Shown here piece by piece: positions 16,507 to 24,303 of a stretch of 64,000 nucleotides of DNA. The notes under the pieces are model-generated. The model was not told the origin of the DNA. It searched no databases and saw nothing but the letters and a program-made list of their open reading frames with translations. Both the position numbers and the translations under genes were made by a program. The DNA comes from an uncultured Pelagibacteraceae bacterium (GTDB lineage Bacteria; Pseudomonadota; Alphaproteobacteria; Pelagibacterales; Pelagibacteraceae), in assembly GCA_902573465.1 (NCBI GenBank), contig CACGJX010000003.1, forward strand, positions 62,001 to 126,000, read 5' to 3'. Numbering within the stretch: position 1 is the stretch's first letter; each line of letters begins with the position of its first letter.

Positions 16507-17690
16507 AAAATAAAATTAATTTTTTGGATCTTGGATTTCAACCATTGGCAAATAATTATTTAAGAAAAAATCAATTAAACAAAAAAGAAAAAAAATATAG
16601 GTTAAAAATAGGAATTAATACTAATACAAAGCTTGTTTCTATAAATAAACCCATATCTAGCAAAATGATGTTTAATAATAAATACCCCTATAGGTCATCA
16701 ATGTCTAAAACGATGCTTAAATCTTTTAAGAATTTAGCAATATCAATTAATAAAAATTTAAAACCAAAAAAAATTCTTGAAATTGGTAGTAATGATGGAA
16801 GTTTTATTAAAAATTTTTCAAAAAAAAAAGTAATTGGAATTGAGCCTTGTTCTAATATTGAGAAAATTACAAAAAAAAAAGGCTTTAATACATATTCATT
16901 ATATTGGAATTTAAAAACTGCGAGGGAATTATTAAAAAAAGAGGGTAAAGTAGACTTAATTTACTCAGCTAATACAATAAGTCATATTGAGAATCTCGAT
17001 GAAGTTTTTAAATCCATAAATATTCTTTTAAACGATAATGGAACTTTAATTGTAGAAGACCCATCTTTATTAGAATGCTTAAAAAAAAATACTTATGATC
17101 AATTTTATAACGAACATATTTATGTCTTTTCCCTTCTGGGTATTGAAAATATTTTAAAGAAACATAACTTTGAAATTTTTCATGTTCAAAATCTAGATAT
17201 TCATGGTGGATCGAATAGATATTTTATAAAAAAAAAAATTAATAAAGGTCAAATTTTATCTAGTGTAAATAAACAGAGAAAAAAAGAATTAAGTTATGGT
17301 ATTCAAAAAATATCAACATATAAAAAATTTGCTAAGAGAGTAAAATCATCAAAAGACGAATTAAAGAGAATTTTCTCAAAAATTTCCTCAAAAAATAAAA
17401 AAGTTATTGGTTATGGAGTTACTGCTAAATCTGCAACAATATTGAATTATTGTAAAATTGGTAAAGGGCTAATTTCATACTTTATTGATACTACTAAAGA
17501 TAAACAAAATAAATATACCCCAGGGACTAAAATTCCAATATTAAAATACCAAGGATTTATTCAAAAAGATGTTGATTTTGTATTTCTTGGAGCATGGAAT
17601 TTTCAAAAAGAAATATTTAATAAAGAGAAAAAATTTATCAAAAGAGGCGGTAAATTTATTATCCATACACCAAGGCCAAAAATTTTATGA
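16503..17690 (+). CDS. Sugar C-methyltransferase-like SAM enzyme (NovU/TylC3/EvaC type) lacking zinc cysteines
   Basis: The 395-residue protein starts at a TTG preceded by AAGGA. It follows the three-part layout of deoxysugar C-methyltransferases: an N-terminal domain with 'LDLGFQPLANNYL' and 'NNKYPYRSSMS', a SAM domain with 'ILEIGSNDGSFIKNF' (about residue 92), and a C-terminal domain with 'VIGYGVTAKSATILNY' (about residue 300). The family's N-terminal zinc-binding cysteines are missing: the region reads 'GINTNTKLVSI' where Cys pairs are usual. It probably methylates a ring carbon of the dTDP-4-keto sugar made upstream. It overlaps the following gene by 4 bp. Confidence 0.7.
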   Translation: MKNKINFLDLGFQPLANNYLRKNQLNKKEKKYRLKIGINTNTKLVSINKPISSKMMFNNKYPYRSSMSKTMLKSFKNLAISINKNLKPKKILEIGSNDGSFIKNFSKKKVIGIEPCSNIEKITKKKGFNTYSLYWNLKTARELLKKEGKVDLIYSANTISHIENLDEVFKSINILLNDNGTLIVEDPSLLECLKKNTYDQFYNEHIYVFSLLGIENILKKHNFEIFHVQNLDIHGGSNRYFIKKKINKGQILSSVNKQRKKELSYGIQKISTYKKFAKRVKSSKDELKRIFSKISSKNKKVIGYGVTAKSATILNYCKIGKGLISYFIDTTKDKQNKYTPGTKIPILKYQGFIQKDVDFVFLGAWNFQKEIFNKEKKFIKRGGKFIIHTPRPKIL

Positions 17691-18403
17691 AAAAAATAGT
17701 ATTTACAGGAGGTTCGGGCAGATTTGCTAAAGAATTTAAAAAGTTAAAACACAAATATAAGATTGAATATCCTCCCAAAAACCAACTTAACATAGAAAAA
17801 TTTGAATCTATTTTGAAGTATCTTAACAAAAAAAAACCAACTCATTTAATACATTGCGCTGGATTATCAAGACCTATGAAAATTCATGAAAAGAATGTAT
17901 CTAGAAGTATATTAATAAACATAATTGGAACTTCTAACATTGTGAGAGCTTGTGCAAAAAAAAAAATTAAGCTAATTTATTTTTCAACAAACTATGTATA
18001 TCCTGGAACTAAAGGAAATTATTCTGAGACAGATCCAGTTCTTCCAATAAATAATTATGCAATTTCAAAATTAGGTGGTGAATGTGCGGTTCAAATGTAT
18101 CAAAATTCTTTAATATTAAGAATTTGTATGACAGAAAAACCATTCATACACAAAGTAGCTTTTAAGGATGTGGAAATGAACTTTATGTTCCATGAAGACT
18201 TGGCAAAAAATTTATTAAAATTAATTGATAAAAAAGGTATTATAAATATAGGTGGGAAAAAACAAATTGTTTATAAATTTGCTAAAAAAACAAATTATAA
18301 AGTAAAACCAGTATCTGCCAAAAAAATGTTAGGTAAAAAATTTCCTCTCAAACAATCAATGAATATTGAAAAATATTTAAATATCTTAAAAAATAAAGGT
18401 TAG
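17687..18403 (+). CDS. Short RmlD-like SDR sugar reductase/epimerase
   Basis: A 238-residue SDR with 'IVFTGGSGRFAKEFK' as the nucleotide loop, 'LIYFSTNYVYPG' and 'YAISKLGGECAVQ' (YxxxK). It resembles dTDP-4-dehydrorhamnose reductase but is about 50 residues shorter than usual; the C-terminal sugar-binding part is reduced. It is last in the rfbB-to-SDR run, so a final 4-keto reduction of the dTDP-sugar is the likely job. It overlaps the convergent methyltransferase gene by 4 bp. Confidence 0.72.
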   Translation: MKKIVFTGGSGRFAKEFKKLKHKYKIEYPPKNQLNIEKFESILKYLNKKKPTHLIHCAGLSRPMKIHEKNVSRSILINIIGTSNIVRACAKKKIKLIYFSTNYVYPGTKGNYSETDPVLPINNYAISKLGGECAVQMYQNSLILRICMTEKPFIHKVAFKDVEMNFMFHEDLAKNLLKLIDKKGIINIGGKKQIVYKFAKKTNYKVKPVSAKKMLGKKFPLKQSMNIEKYLNILKNKG

Positions 18404-19218
18404 TTAGTAATTAATTTAAAATATTTTTTTATAATACTATTTTCATAAATTCTATATAAATAGCTTCTTTTGGATATTTTCTTAGTTAAAAAATTTGAAA
18501 ATTTTTTTTTTTTAATTTCTTTAGAAAAATTTTTTCTTTTATATCTATAATCAACAAAATAATTTCTCAATTTTTTATTATTTTCAAGGTTTTTGGATTT
18601 ATTCAATCTTTTTTTAGCAATATTTATTACAGTAATAGAATCATAATATTCAATTGAATTAATTTTTTTAGATATAAAATTAAGTTTTTTATTTAAATTA
18701 GGATTTCTCCTATGAATAATTTCAATTATTGATAATGTAAAATTAATAAATGAATATTTGGATGGATTTCTAAAACCCTTATTTTTCATAAAACTTGTGT
18801 GAGTATCTTCAATTATTATCATCCCCCCAGGTTTGATAAAGTTAATCGACTCAACCAAAGTAGTTATTTGTTGGAGATTTGTATGACCTCCGTCATCAAT
18901 TAGAATATCAATCTTACCTATTTTTTTATAAAAACTTTTCCAAAAATCAGAACTAGATTGATCCCCATTGTAAATTTTAAAACCATTTTTCTCTAGATTT
19001 TTTGCCTCTGGATTTAATTCTATTCCAATTATTTTTGCATTTTTACCAAAAAAATTTTTCCACATGAATAATGATCCACCATCTCCTATTCCTACTTCTA
19101 CAATTTTAATTTTCTTTTTTAAAAACTTTTGAAATAGATTTTCATAAATATCAAAATAATTACTCCATTTTATAGAGTATTTTGGTGATGCTTTAAAAGA
19201 TTTAAAAATTTTACTCAT
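18400..19218 (-). CDS. Class I SAM-dependent methyltransferase
   Basis: A 272-residue protein with the SAM-binding stretch 'KIVEVGIGDGGSLFMWKNFF' (about residue 38), 'IIGIELNP', and 'IDILIDDGGHTNLQQITT' followed by 'GGMIIIEDTHTS', typical of the Methyltransf_24/MycE-like group found in sugar and macrolide methylation. The C-terminal 100 residues are very Lys/Asn-rich. It lies between the dTDP-sugar operon and tRNA-Met, on the opposite strand to the operon. The substrate is unknown; a surface glycan is the best guess. Confidence 0.7.
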   Translation of the reverse strand: MSKIFKSFKASPKYSIKWSNYFDIYENLFQKFLKKKIKIVEVGIGDGGSLFMWKNFFGKNAKIIGIELNPEAKNLEKNGFKIYNGDQSSSDFWKSFYKKIGKIDILIDDGGHTNLQQITTLVESINFIKPGGMIIIEDTHTSFMKNKGFRNPSKYSFINFTLSIIEIIHRRNPNLNKKLNFISKKINSIEYYDSITVINIAKKRLNKSKNLENNKKLRNYFVDYRYKRKNFSKEIKKKKFSNFLTKKISKRSYLYRIYENSIIKKYFKLITN

Positions 19219-19225
19219 TCTATAA

Positions 19226-19302
19226 TGGTAGCGGGAAGTGGGATCGAACCACTGACCTCGGGCTTATGAGTCCCGCGCTCTAACCAACTGAGCTACCCCG
19301 CC
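19226..19302 (-). tRNA. tRNA-Met (CAT), probably elongator
   Basis: The reverse strand reads as a 77-nt cloverleaf with encoded CCA: acceptor GGCGGGG pairing with TCCCGCT (G-U at both ends), D-stem GCTC/GAGC, anticodon loop CTCATAA (anticodon CAT), and T-arm AGTGG-TTCGATC-CCACT. The anticodon stem CGGGA/GCCCG has one A-G mismatch next to the loop. The weak but present 1-72 pair and normal D-arm favour elongator Met over initiator; a lysidine-modified Ile2 tRNA is a less likely reading. It marks the right end of the sugar island. Confidence 0.93.
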
Positions 19303-19393
19303 AATTATTATTGTTGATTTATAATATTTATTAAATTTGATTCAATAATTATTAATCATTAAATTTAAGTGAATTTGAAGAAATTTTCTAAAT

Positions 19394-19603
19394 TTAGCTA
19401 AAAACTATAAGCCCAAATAAAATCAAACCAGTAGAGGCTGCTGCAGAAAAATAAAACTTTTTTTTAGTTTCTTGTTTCTTATCCAATTTCACTCTGTTTA
19501 AAAGAACATTTATATCTGTACTTCTAGAGTTAGTTTGTGGATTGTCAGAAACAGTATATTTAGAAACAAGTTTTTGTTTAAGAGAATTTGTTAAATTTTT
19601 CAT
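19394..19603 (-). CDS. Small single-pass membrane protein, paralogue of 19646-19876
   Basis: The 69-residue protein has a polar N-terminal half and one C-terminal membrane helix ('FYFSAAASTGLILFGLIVFS'). The central 'STDINVLLNRVKLDKKQETKKKF' mirrors 'RVDINVLKSKLEAEQGKELRKNI' of the next upstream gene, so the two look like tandem duplicates. Both would put a soluble DINVL segment in the cytoplasm, anchored at the C-terminus. I do not know a family function. The gap to its neighbour is 42 bp and both are on the minus strand. Confidence 0.6.
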   Translation of the reverse strand: MKNLTNSLKQKLVSKYTVSDNPQTNSRSTDINVLLNRVKLDKKQETKKKFYFSAAASTGLILFGLIVFS

Positions 19604-19645
19604 TTGGCGTAACTAACCATTCTTTAGATTTATTAGCAAATAAAA

Positions 19646-19876
19646 TTATAGAGACAGAAATATTCCAATTGAACCTAACAAAAGAACACAAAATGAAAAA
19701 ATAAAAATATTTTTTCTAAGCTCTTTGCCTTGTTCAGCCTCTAATTTTGACTTCAAAACATTGATATCAACTCTTCCAGTACTAATTTTCTTTGGATTTA
19801 AAGGCTTTTCAGAAACATTAATATCATTTGGGGTCTCGATATTATCAGTATTCTCTGTAAAGCCTTTAGATGTCAT
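19646..19876 (-). CDS. Small single-pass membrane protein, paralogue of 19394-19603
   Basis: The start is taken at the ATG at 19876 ('MTSKGFTENTDN') because the 17 residues upstream in the ORF track are hydrophobic and unlike the paralogue. The resulting 76-residue protein has an acidic/polar N-terminus, the shared 'VDINVLKSKL' motif, a basic 'ELRKN' and a C-terminal helix 'IFIFSFCVLLLGSIGIFLSL'. Function unknown. It is divergent from the two-helix-turn-helix regulator gene, which might control it. Confidence 0.6.
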   Translation of the reverse strand: MTSKGFTENTDNIETPNDINVSEKPLNPKKISTGRVDINVLKSKLEAEQGKELRKNIFIFSFCVLLLGSIGIFLSL

Positions 19877-19924
19877 AGTCCTATTAAAACATAATATCAA
19901 AAAAAAACAATTTTCTTGGAAGTT

Positions 19925-19967
19925 CAAACTGGGTCAATAATAAATTGACACATGTCCAATTTGGGTC
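19925..19967. repeat. Imperfect 11-bp direct repeat in divergent promoter region
   Basis: CAAACTGGGTC (19925-19935) and CAATTTGGGTC (19957-19967) match at 9 of 11 bases and start 32 bp apart, about three helical turns. They lie between the small membrane-protein gene and the regulator gene, so they could be binding sites for the regulator. In an AT-rich genome the shared TGGGTC cores stand out by GC content, but chance is possible. Confidence 0.3.
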
Positions 19968-19989
19968 TTTACTGCCCTTCTTATAATTT

Positions 19990-20967
19990 ATGAGCATCCA
20001 AGTAATAGATTTTTCAAAAACCCTTACTGATGATCAAGTCTATGAGTCTATTATGTCTCACTATTCTACTCTAAGCAAAGATTGGATATCTCATCAATGG
20101 AATTGGATGAATAATGTTTATGCATCATTTAATGATCATTACAAATATATGATAATAATTTCTTTAGTTGAAAAAACTCTTCAATTTTATGACCAAATGA
20201 ATATTCAATATTCTTATGAAGAATATTATTCGAAATCATATCTACAAATAGAGAAATTTAGTATTACTGAACTTTGTGAAAAATTAGATCTACCAAAAGA
20301 AACTGTTAGAAGGAAAGTTTTAGAACTGGAAAAAGAAGGGGTTATAACACGTAGTAAAAAAAAAATAATCATTGATAGGAAAGCATTTCCGTTTGTTAAA
20401 CCTGATAACCAAATAAAATTTTCAGCAAAATATATTTACTTAGTTTCACAAGCTTTAAATAAAGATAAAGTTTATACAAAAAAACTTGATCAAAAAACTA
20501 TTGAAAATATAATAAAAAAAAAATTTTCATTATCGTGGAGATGGTTTTATAGAATGCAGATTCCTTTAATTATAGGATATCATAAATTTTTTCAAGATTT
20601 GACAACTTTTCATATTTGGGGGACGATTTGCATGAATCAGGTTTTAAATGTTTCAAGCCAACTAAATTCAGATAACAAAAAAAATTCATTAGATTACTTT
20701 ACTACAAATAATATTCTCATAGAAAATTTTGGTATAAATACGGGTATTAGTGCAATGTCAATTTCCGATATGACAAAAATTCCCCGAGCAACAATAATTA
20801 GAAAGTGTAAATATTTAATAAAAGAAGATTTGATAAAGTTAAATGAAAAAAAACAATATGTACTAACTTCTATGAATTTTAGAAAAATTTTACCTTATCA
20901 AACAGAAATTTTTAAATACAAAGCTAAATTTATTCGTAAAGTTTTAAATCTTCTTGTAATTTCTTAA
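19990..20967 (+). CDS. Putative transcriptional regulator with two winged-helix-like segments
   Basis: A 325-residue protein without signal or membrane helices. Two helix-turn-helix segments are visible. The first is 'SITELCEKLDLPKETVRRKVLELEKEG' (about residues 91-117), followed by a wing 'VITRSKKKIIID'. The second is 'MSISDMTKIPRATIIRKCKYLIKED' (about 255-279), followed by 'LIKLNEKKQYVLT'. Each is preceded by an aromatic-rich helical stretch (around 'HQWNWMNN' and 'LSWRWFYRMQ'), which suggests an internal duplication. The fold is MarR/GntR-like, but I cannot assign a named family. It is divergent from the small membrane-protein pair, with a direct repeat between. Confidence 0.6.
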   Translation: MSIQVIDFSKTLTDDQVYESIMSHYSTLSKDWISHQWNWMNNVYASFNDHYKYMIIISLVEKTLQFYDQMNIQYSYEEYYSKSYLQIEKFSITELCEKLDLPKETVRRKVLELEKEGVITRSKKKIIIDRKAFPFVKPDNQIKFSAKYIYLVSQALNKDKVYTKKLDQKTIENIIKKKFSLSWRWFYRMQIPLIIGYHKFFQDLTTFHIWGTICMNQVLNVSSQLNSDNKKNSLDYFTTNNILIENFGINTGISAMSISDMTKIPRATIIRKCKYLIKEDLIKLNEKKQYVLTSMNFRKILPYQTEIFKYKAKFIRKVLNLLVIS

Positions 20968-21006
20968 ATCTTTAATAAATTCTCTTAGAGTATTACACAG
21001 AAGGTC

Positions 21007-21858
21007 ATGGGAATAGTAACAACAATAGCGCCATTTGCGCTAGCTCTTATTATGTTAGGGCTTGGTGCCTCATTAACAGTAAAAGATTTCACAAGAGTTT
21101 TTAAGCATCCAAAAGAATTTTTTGTTGGTTTAATTTGTCAATTAGTTGTTCTTCCAGTTATTGGGTTTTTATTAATAATCATTTTAAAAACTCCTGTAGA
21201 GTTGGCATTAGGGGTAATGTTAATTGCAGCTGCACCTGGTGGAGTAACTTCAAATGTACTAACTAAATTTGCAGATGGCGATGTTGCACTTTCTATATCT
21301 CTTACTGCTTTTACTAGTTTAATAAGTATTGTTTCAGTTCCCTATATTGTTTTTTTATCAATTGATCTATTTGATGTTACTTACGTTAGAAAAGAAGTTT
21401 CAATGCTTGGTATATCATTAAAGATGTTTTTTGTTGTGACTGTGCCAGTAATAATTGGAATGATTTTTAGAAAATTTTTTAATGATTTTATAGAAAATAA
21501 TATGAAAATTATTGAGAAAATATCTATAGGATTATTTTCAATTGTTTTTATTGCTATCTATATTCAGGAATGGGATAGTATTATAATGTTCCTCACTACA
21601 GCAGGAACTATTGCTTTAGTTCTAAATATTTCCATGATGTTTATAGGTTTCTATGTTGCTAAATTTTTCGCATCAGGTGTTGCTCAACAAAGATGTATAT
21701 CTCTTGAATGTGGATTACAAAATGGAACGTTGGCTGTTTTTGTAGGAACACAGTTATTTGGTCAAAACATGACTTATATGGTTCCAACTGCAGCATATGC
21801 TTTGATTATGATGATGACTTCTGTTCTTTTTGTATTTTTTTTAAGAAGAAAAACTTAA
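21007..21858 (+). CDS. SBF-type (bile acid:Na+ symporter family) transporter
   Basis: A 283-residue hydrophobic protein with about nine membrane helices. It has the family core 'LIAAAPGGVTSNVLTKFADGDVALS' (residues about 77-101), where SBF/BASS proteins bind Na+ and substrate, and a second crossover 'SLECGLQNGTLAVFVG' near residue 237. BASS proteins import organic anions such as bile acids or pyruvate. It sits beside catabolic genes on the opposite strand (4 bp overlap at the 3' ends), so an organic acid is likely but the substrate is not readable. Confidence 0.82.
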   Translation: MGIVTTIAPFALALIMLGLGASLTVKDFTRVFKHPKEFFVGLICQLVVLPVIGFLLIIILKTPVELALGVMLIAAAPGGVTSNVLTKFADGDVALSISLTAFTSLISIVSVPYIVFLSIDLFDVTYVRKEVSMLGISLKMFFVVTVPVIIGMIFRKFFNDFIENNMKIIEKISIGLFSIVFIAIYIQEWDSIIMFLTTAGTIALVLNISMMFIGFYVAKFFASGVAQQRCISLECGLQNGTLAVFVGTQLFGQNMTYMVPTAAYALIMMMTSVLFVFFLRRKT

Positions 21859-24299
21859 TTATTTTTAAAATTTGTTTGTTTTAAAGGTTTGTAGATCACC
21901 TCTATTGGATATTTTTTTTTCTCTACTTCAATAAATAAATCTTTTTTGTGAAGCTGATCATTTGAAATGTCATTATTAATATAACCAAATGCTAAATTTT
22001 TCCTAAAATTAAAAGAATAATTACCAGACGTTGATCTACCTATAATTTTATTTTCTAAATAAATAGGCTCATCATGTAGCAATAATGGCTCACCTGGTTT
22101 GCTATCTTTTAAATTAAACATTGCAAATCTACTTTTAATTTTTTCTTTTTTAATTTTTTCTAAAGCTTTTTTGCCAATAAATTCATCCTTTTTTTTATAG
22201 CTAATTGTGAAATCTAAACCTGCTTGATATTGATTTTCCTCTGGTGAAATATCGTGTCCCCAATGTAAAAATCCACTTTCCATTCGCATAATATCCATGG
22301 CGTGCATACCACAATTAGAGAGGTTAAAATCTTTACCTTTATTAATCAGTAATTCATAAATTTTTTTAGCATCTTTAGATTTAACGTATAATTCGTAACC
22401 TAATTCTCCAACATATGACAATCTTTGAGTCCAAATTTTAATTCCTTCAATAGTGATATATTTTGCTGTACTAAATCTAAAATTATCATTTTCAAAATTA
22501 TCTTTTGAAATTGATTTCATTAAAGCTCTACTTTTTGGTCCAAAAACTCCAAAAACACAATAATCATCAGTAACGTCTTTTAACTCAACATCTTTTGCAA
22601 GGTGTTTATTTATATGAAATTTGTCTCTTTCTCGCGTAGCTGCAGAGCTTATTATTCTAAAGTGATCTTTATCGATACAAACAACTGTTAGATCTGTTTC
22701 AATACCACCATCAGGATTTAACATATGTGTATAAACACATTTTCCAATCTCATTTTTAATATTAGCTGTGCAAATTTTTTGTAATTCTCTATGAGCCTGA
22801 TTAGATTTTATCTCAAATTTCGAAAAAGGAGTTAAATCAAATAAACCAACATTTTTTATAGTATTATTTGTTTCATATTCTGCTGAAGGGTACCAATTTT
22901 GGTAATCATAACTGTATTCATACTCTGTTTTTTCTCCATCTAAAGCAAACCACATTGGTCTTTCGTATCCACCAGAAACACCAAAACACGCCCCGAAACT
23001 TTTTAGTTCTTCGTGATATGGAAGTGTTTTTATATTTCTAGAGGTTTTATGTTGTTTAAAAGGCCAATGCATGCCATATAAATCTCCTAACGACTCCGTA
23101 ATTCTTTTTTTAATAAAACCTAACTCAGAGTGAAATTTTTGAAATCTTTTTATGTCATAACAGAAAATATCCTCATTTATATGTCCATTGATTAACCACT
23201 CAGCTGTAACTTTACCAACGCCTCCTCCACTTCCAATTCCAATACTATTTAAACCACAACATACAAAAAAGTTTTTTACTTCTGGCACTTCTCCAAGCAA
23301 TGTATTTGTATCTGGAGTAAATGACTCTGGACCTGAAAAAAATTTTCTAATTCCTGCTGTTTCTAAAACTGGAAATCTTTTAATTGCTGTAGCTAAATAA
23401 GGCTCAAAATGCTCAAAATTTTCTTGAAATTCTCCAAAGGAAAAATCCTCTGGAACTTTATTAATTTTATCCCATGCTGGGATTGATTTAGACTCAAAAA
23501 TTCCAACTAATATTTTTCCAGCATCTTCTTTTATATAAGTTCTGTTATCAAAGTCTCTTATCACTGGTAAAGTTTTAGAAAGATTTTCAATTGGCTCAGT
23601 AATTATATAAAAGTGCTCTGCTGGATAAAGAGGAATGCTTACTCCAGCTTTTTCTCCAATTTGGCGTGACCACATTCCTGATGCTAAAACTATATACTCA
23701 CAATCAATTTTTTGACCATTTACTTTTACACCAGAAATTTTTCCATTTTTACTTATAATCTCATCAACGGGGGATTTTTCAAAAATCTTTGCCCCTTCCA
23801 TTCTTGCTGCTTTTGCTAACATATGTGTTACACCAGAAGGATCTGCAGCACCGTCGCCTGGCATCAAAATTCCTCCTAAAACTTCATCAGTATTTACAAT
23901 TGGATAATCTTTTTTAATTTGTTCTTTATCTAAAATTCTAACATCAACATCAAAAAGTTGTGCAGTTGTTGCTTGTCTTTGAAGCTCTTGCCATCTACCT
24001 TTGTTTTCTGCAATTGAAAGAGCACCATTCAATCTTAACCCAGCTGAATGATCAACTTTCTTTTCAAGTTCTTTATAAAGATCCAAAGTATATTTTCTAA
24101 TTTTGGTAATTGCTGCTGAGGGGCCTAATTGACTTACTAATCCAGCTGCATGCCAAGTCGTGCCTGATGTTAACTGATCTCTTTCTAAAAGGATTGTATC
24201 TTTCCAACCAAATTTAGCTAAATGATAAGCGACTGAGCAACCTACCACTCCACCTCCGATAACAACAACTTTGGTGCTACTTGGAAGTTTTTTTTCCAT
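21855..24299 (-). CDS. Dimethylglycine/sarcosine dehydrogenase-like FAD + folate-domain enzyme
   Basis: An 814-residue protein: N-terminal FAD oxidase domain ('VVVIGGGVVGCSVAYHLAKFG' and the 'SGTTWHAAGL' motif, whose His covalently carries FAD in DMGDH), a middle FAO_M domain around residue 380-440, and a C-terminal GcvT-like folate domain ('VGLFDLTPFSKFEI', 'LSYVGELGYELYV', 'DIMRMESGFLHWGHDI'). Family members oxidise N-methyl groups and pass the one-carbon unit to tetrahydrofolate. It is 4 bp downstream of ald, in the same run as the aminotransferase. Next to taurine-type uptake genes, an N-methylated amine such as N-methyltaurine is a possible substrate, besides dimethylglycine or sarcosine. 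Confidence 0.85.
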   Translation of the reverse strand: MEKKLPSSTKVVVIGGGVVGCSVAYHLAKFGWKDTILLERDQLTSGTTWHAAGLVSQLGPSAAITKIRKYTLDLYKELEKKVDHSAGLRLNGALSIAENKGRWQELQRQATTAQLFDVDVRILDKEQIKKDYPIVNTDEVLGGILMPGDGAADPSGVTHMLAKAARMEGAKIFEKSPVDEIISKNGKISGVKVNGQKIDCEYIVLASGMWSRQIGEKAGVSIPLYPAEHFYIITEPIENLSKTLPVIRDFDNRTYIKEDAGKILVGIFESKSIPAWDKINKVPEDFSFGEFQENFEHFEPYLATAIKRFPVLETAGIRKFFSGPESFTPDTNTLLGEVPEVKNFFVCCGLNSIGIGSGGGVGKVTAEWLINGHINEDIFCYDIKRFQKFHSELGFIKKRITESLGDLYGMHWPFKQHKTSRNIKTLPYHEELKSFGACFGVSGGYERPMWFALDGEKTEYEYSYDYQNWYPSAEYETNNTIKNVGLFDLTPFSKFEIKSNQAHRELQKICTANIKNEIGKCVYTHMLNPDGGIETDLTVVCIDKDHFRIISSAATRERDKFHINKHLAKDVELKDVTDDYCVFGVFGPKSRALMKSISKDNFENDNFRFSTAKYITIEGIKIWTQRLSYVGELGYELYVKSKDAKKIYELLINKGKDFNLSNCGMHAMDIMRMESGFLHWGHDISPEENQYQAGLDFTISYKKKDEFIGKKALEKIKKEKIKSRFAMFNLKDSKPGEPLLLHDEPIYLENKIIGRSTSGNYSFNFRKNLAFGYINNDISNDQLHKKDLFIEVEKKKYPIEVIYKPLKQTNFKNN

Positions 24300-24303
24300 C
24301 TAA

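Noticed and set aside
19226-19302. Duplicated tRNA-Met 3' end as an attachment repeat for an integrated element
   Set aside because: I looked for a second copy of the tRNA end around both borders of the sugar island and found none, and there is no integrase gene.
19982-19987. TATAAT with TTGACA (19945-19950) upstream of the regulator gene as a sigma-70 promoter
   Set aside because: The two boxes are 31 bp apart instead of about 17, and the TATAAT lies only 2 bp before the ATG.
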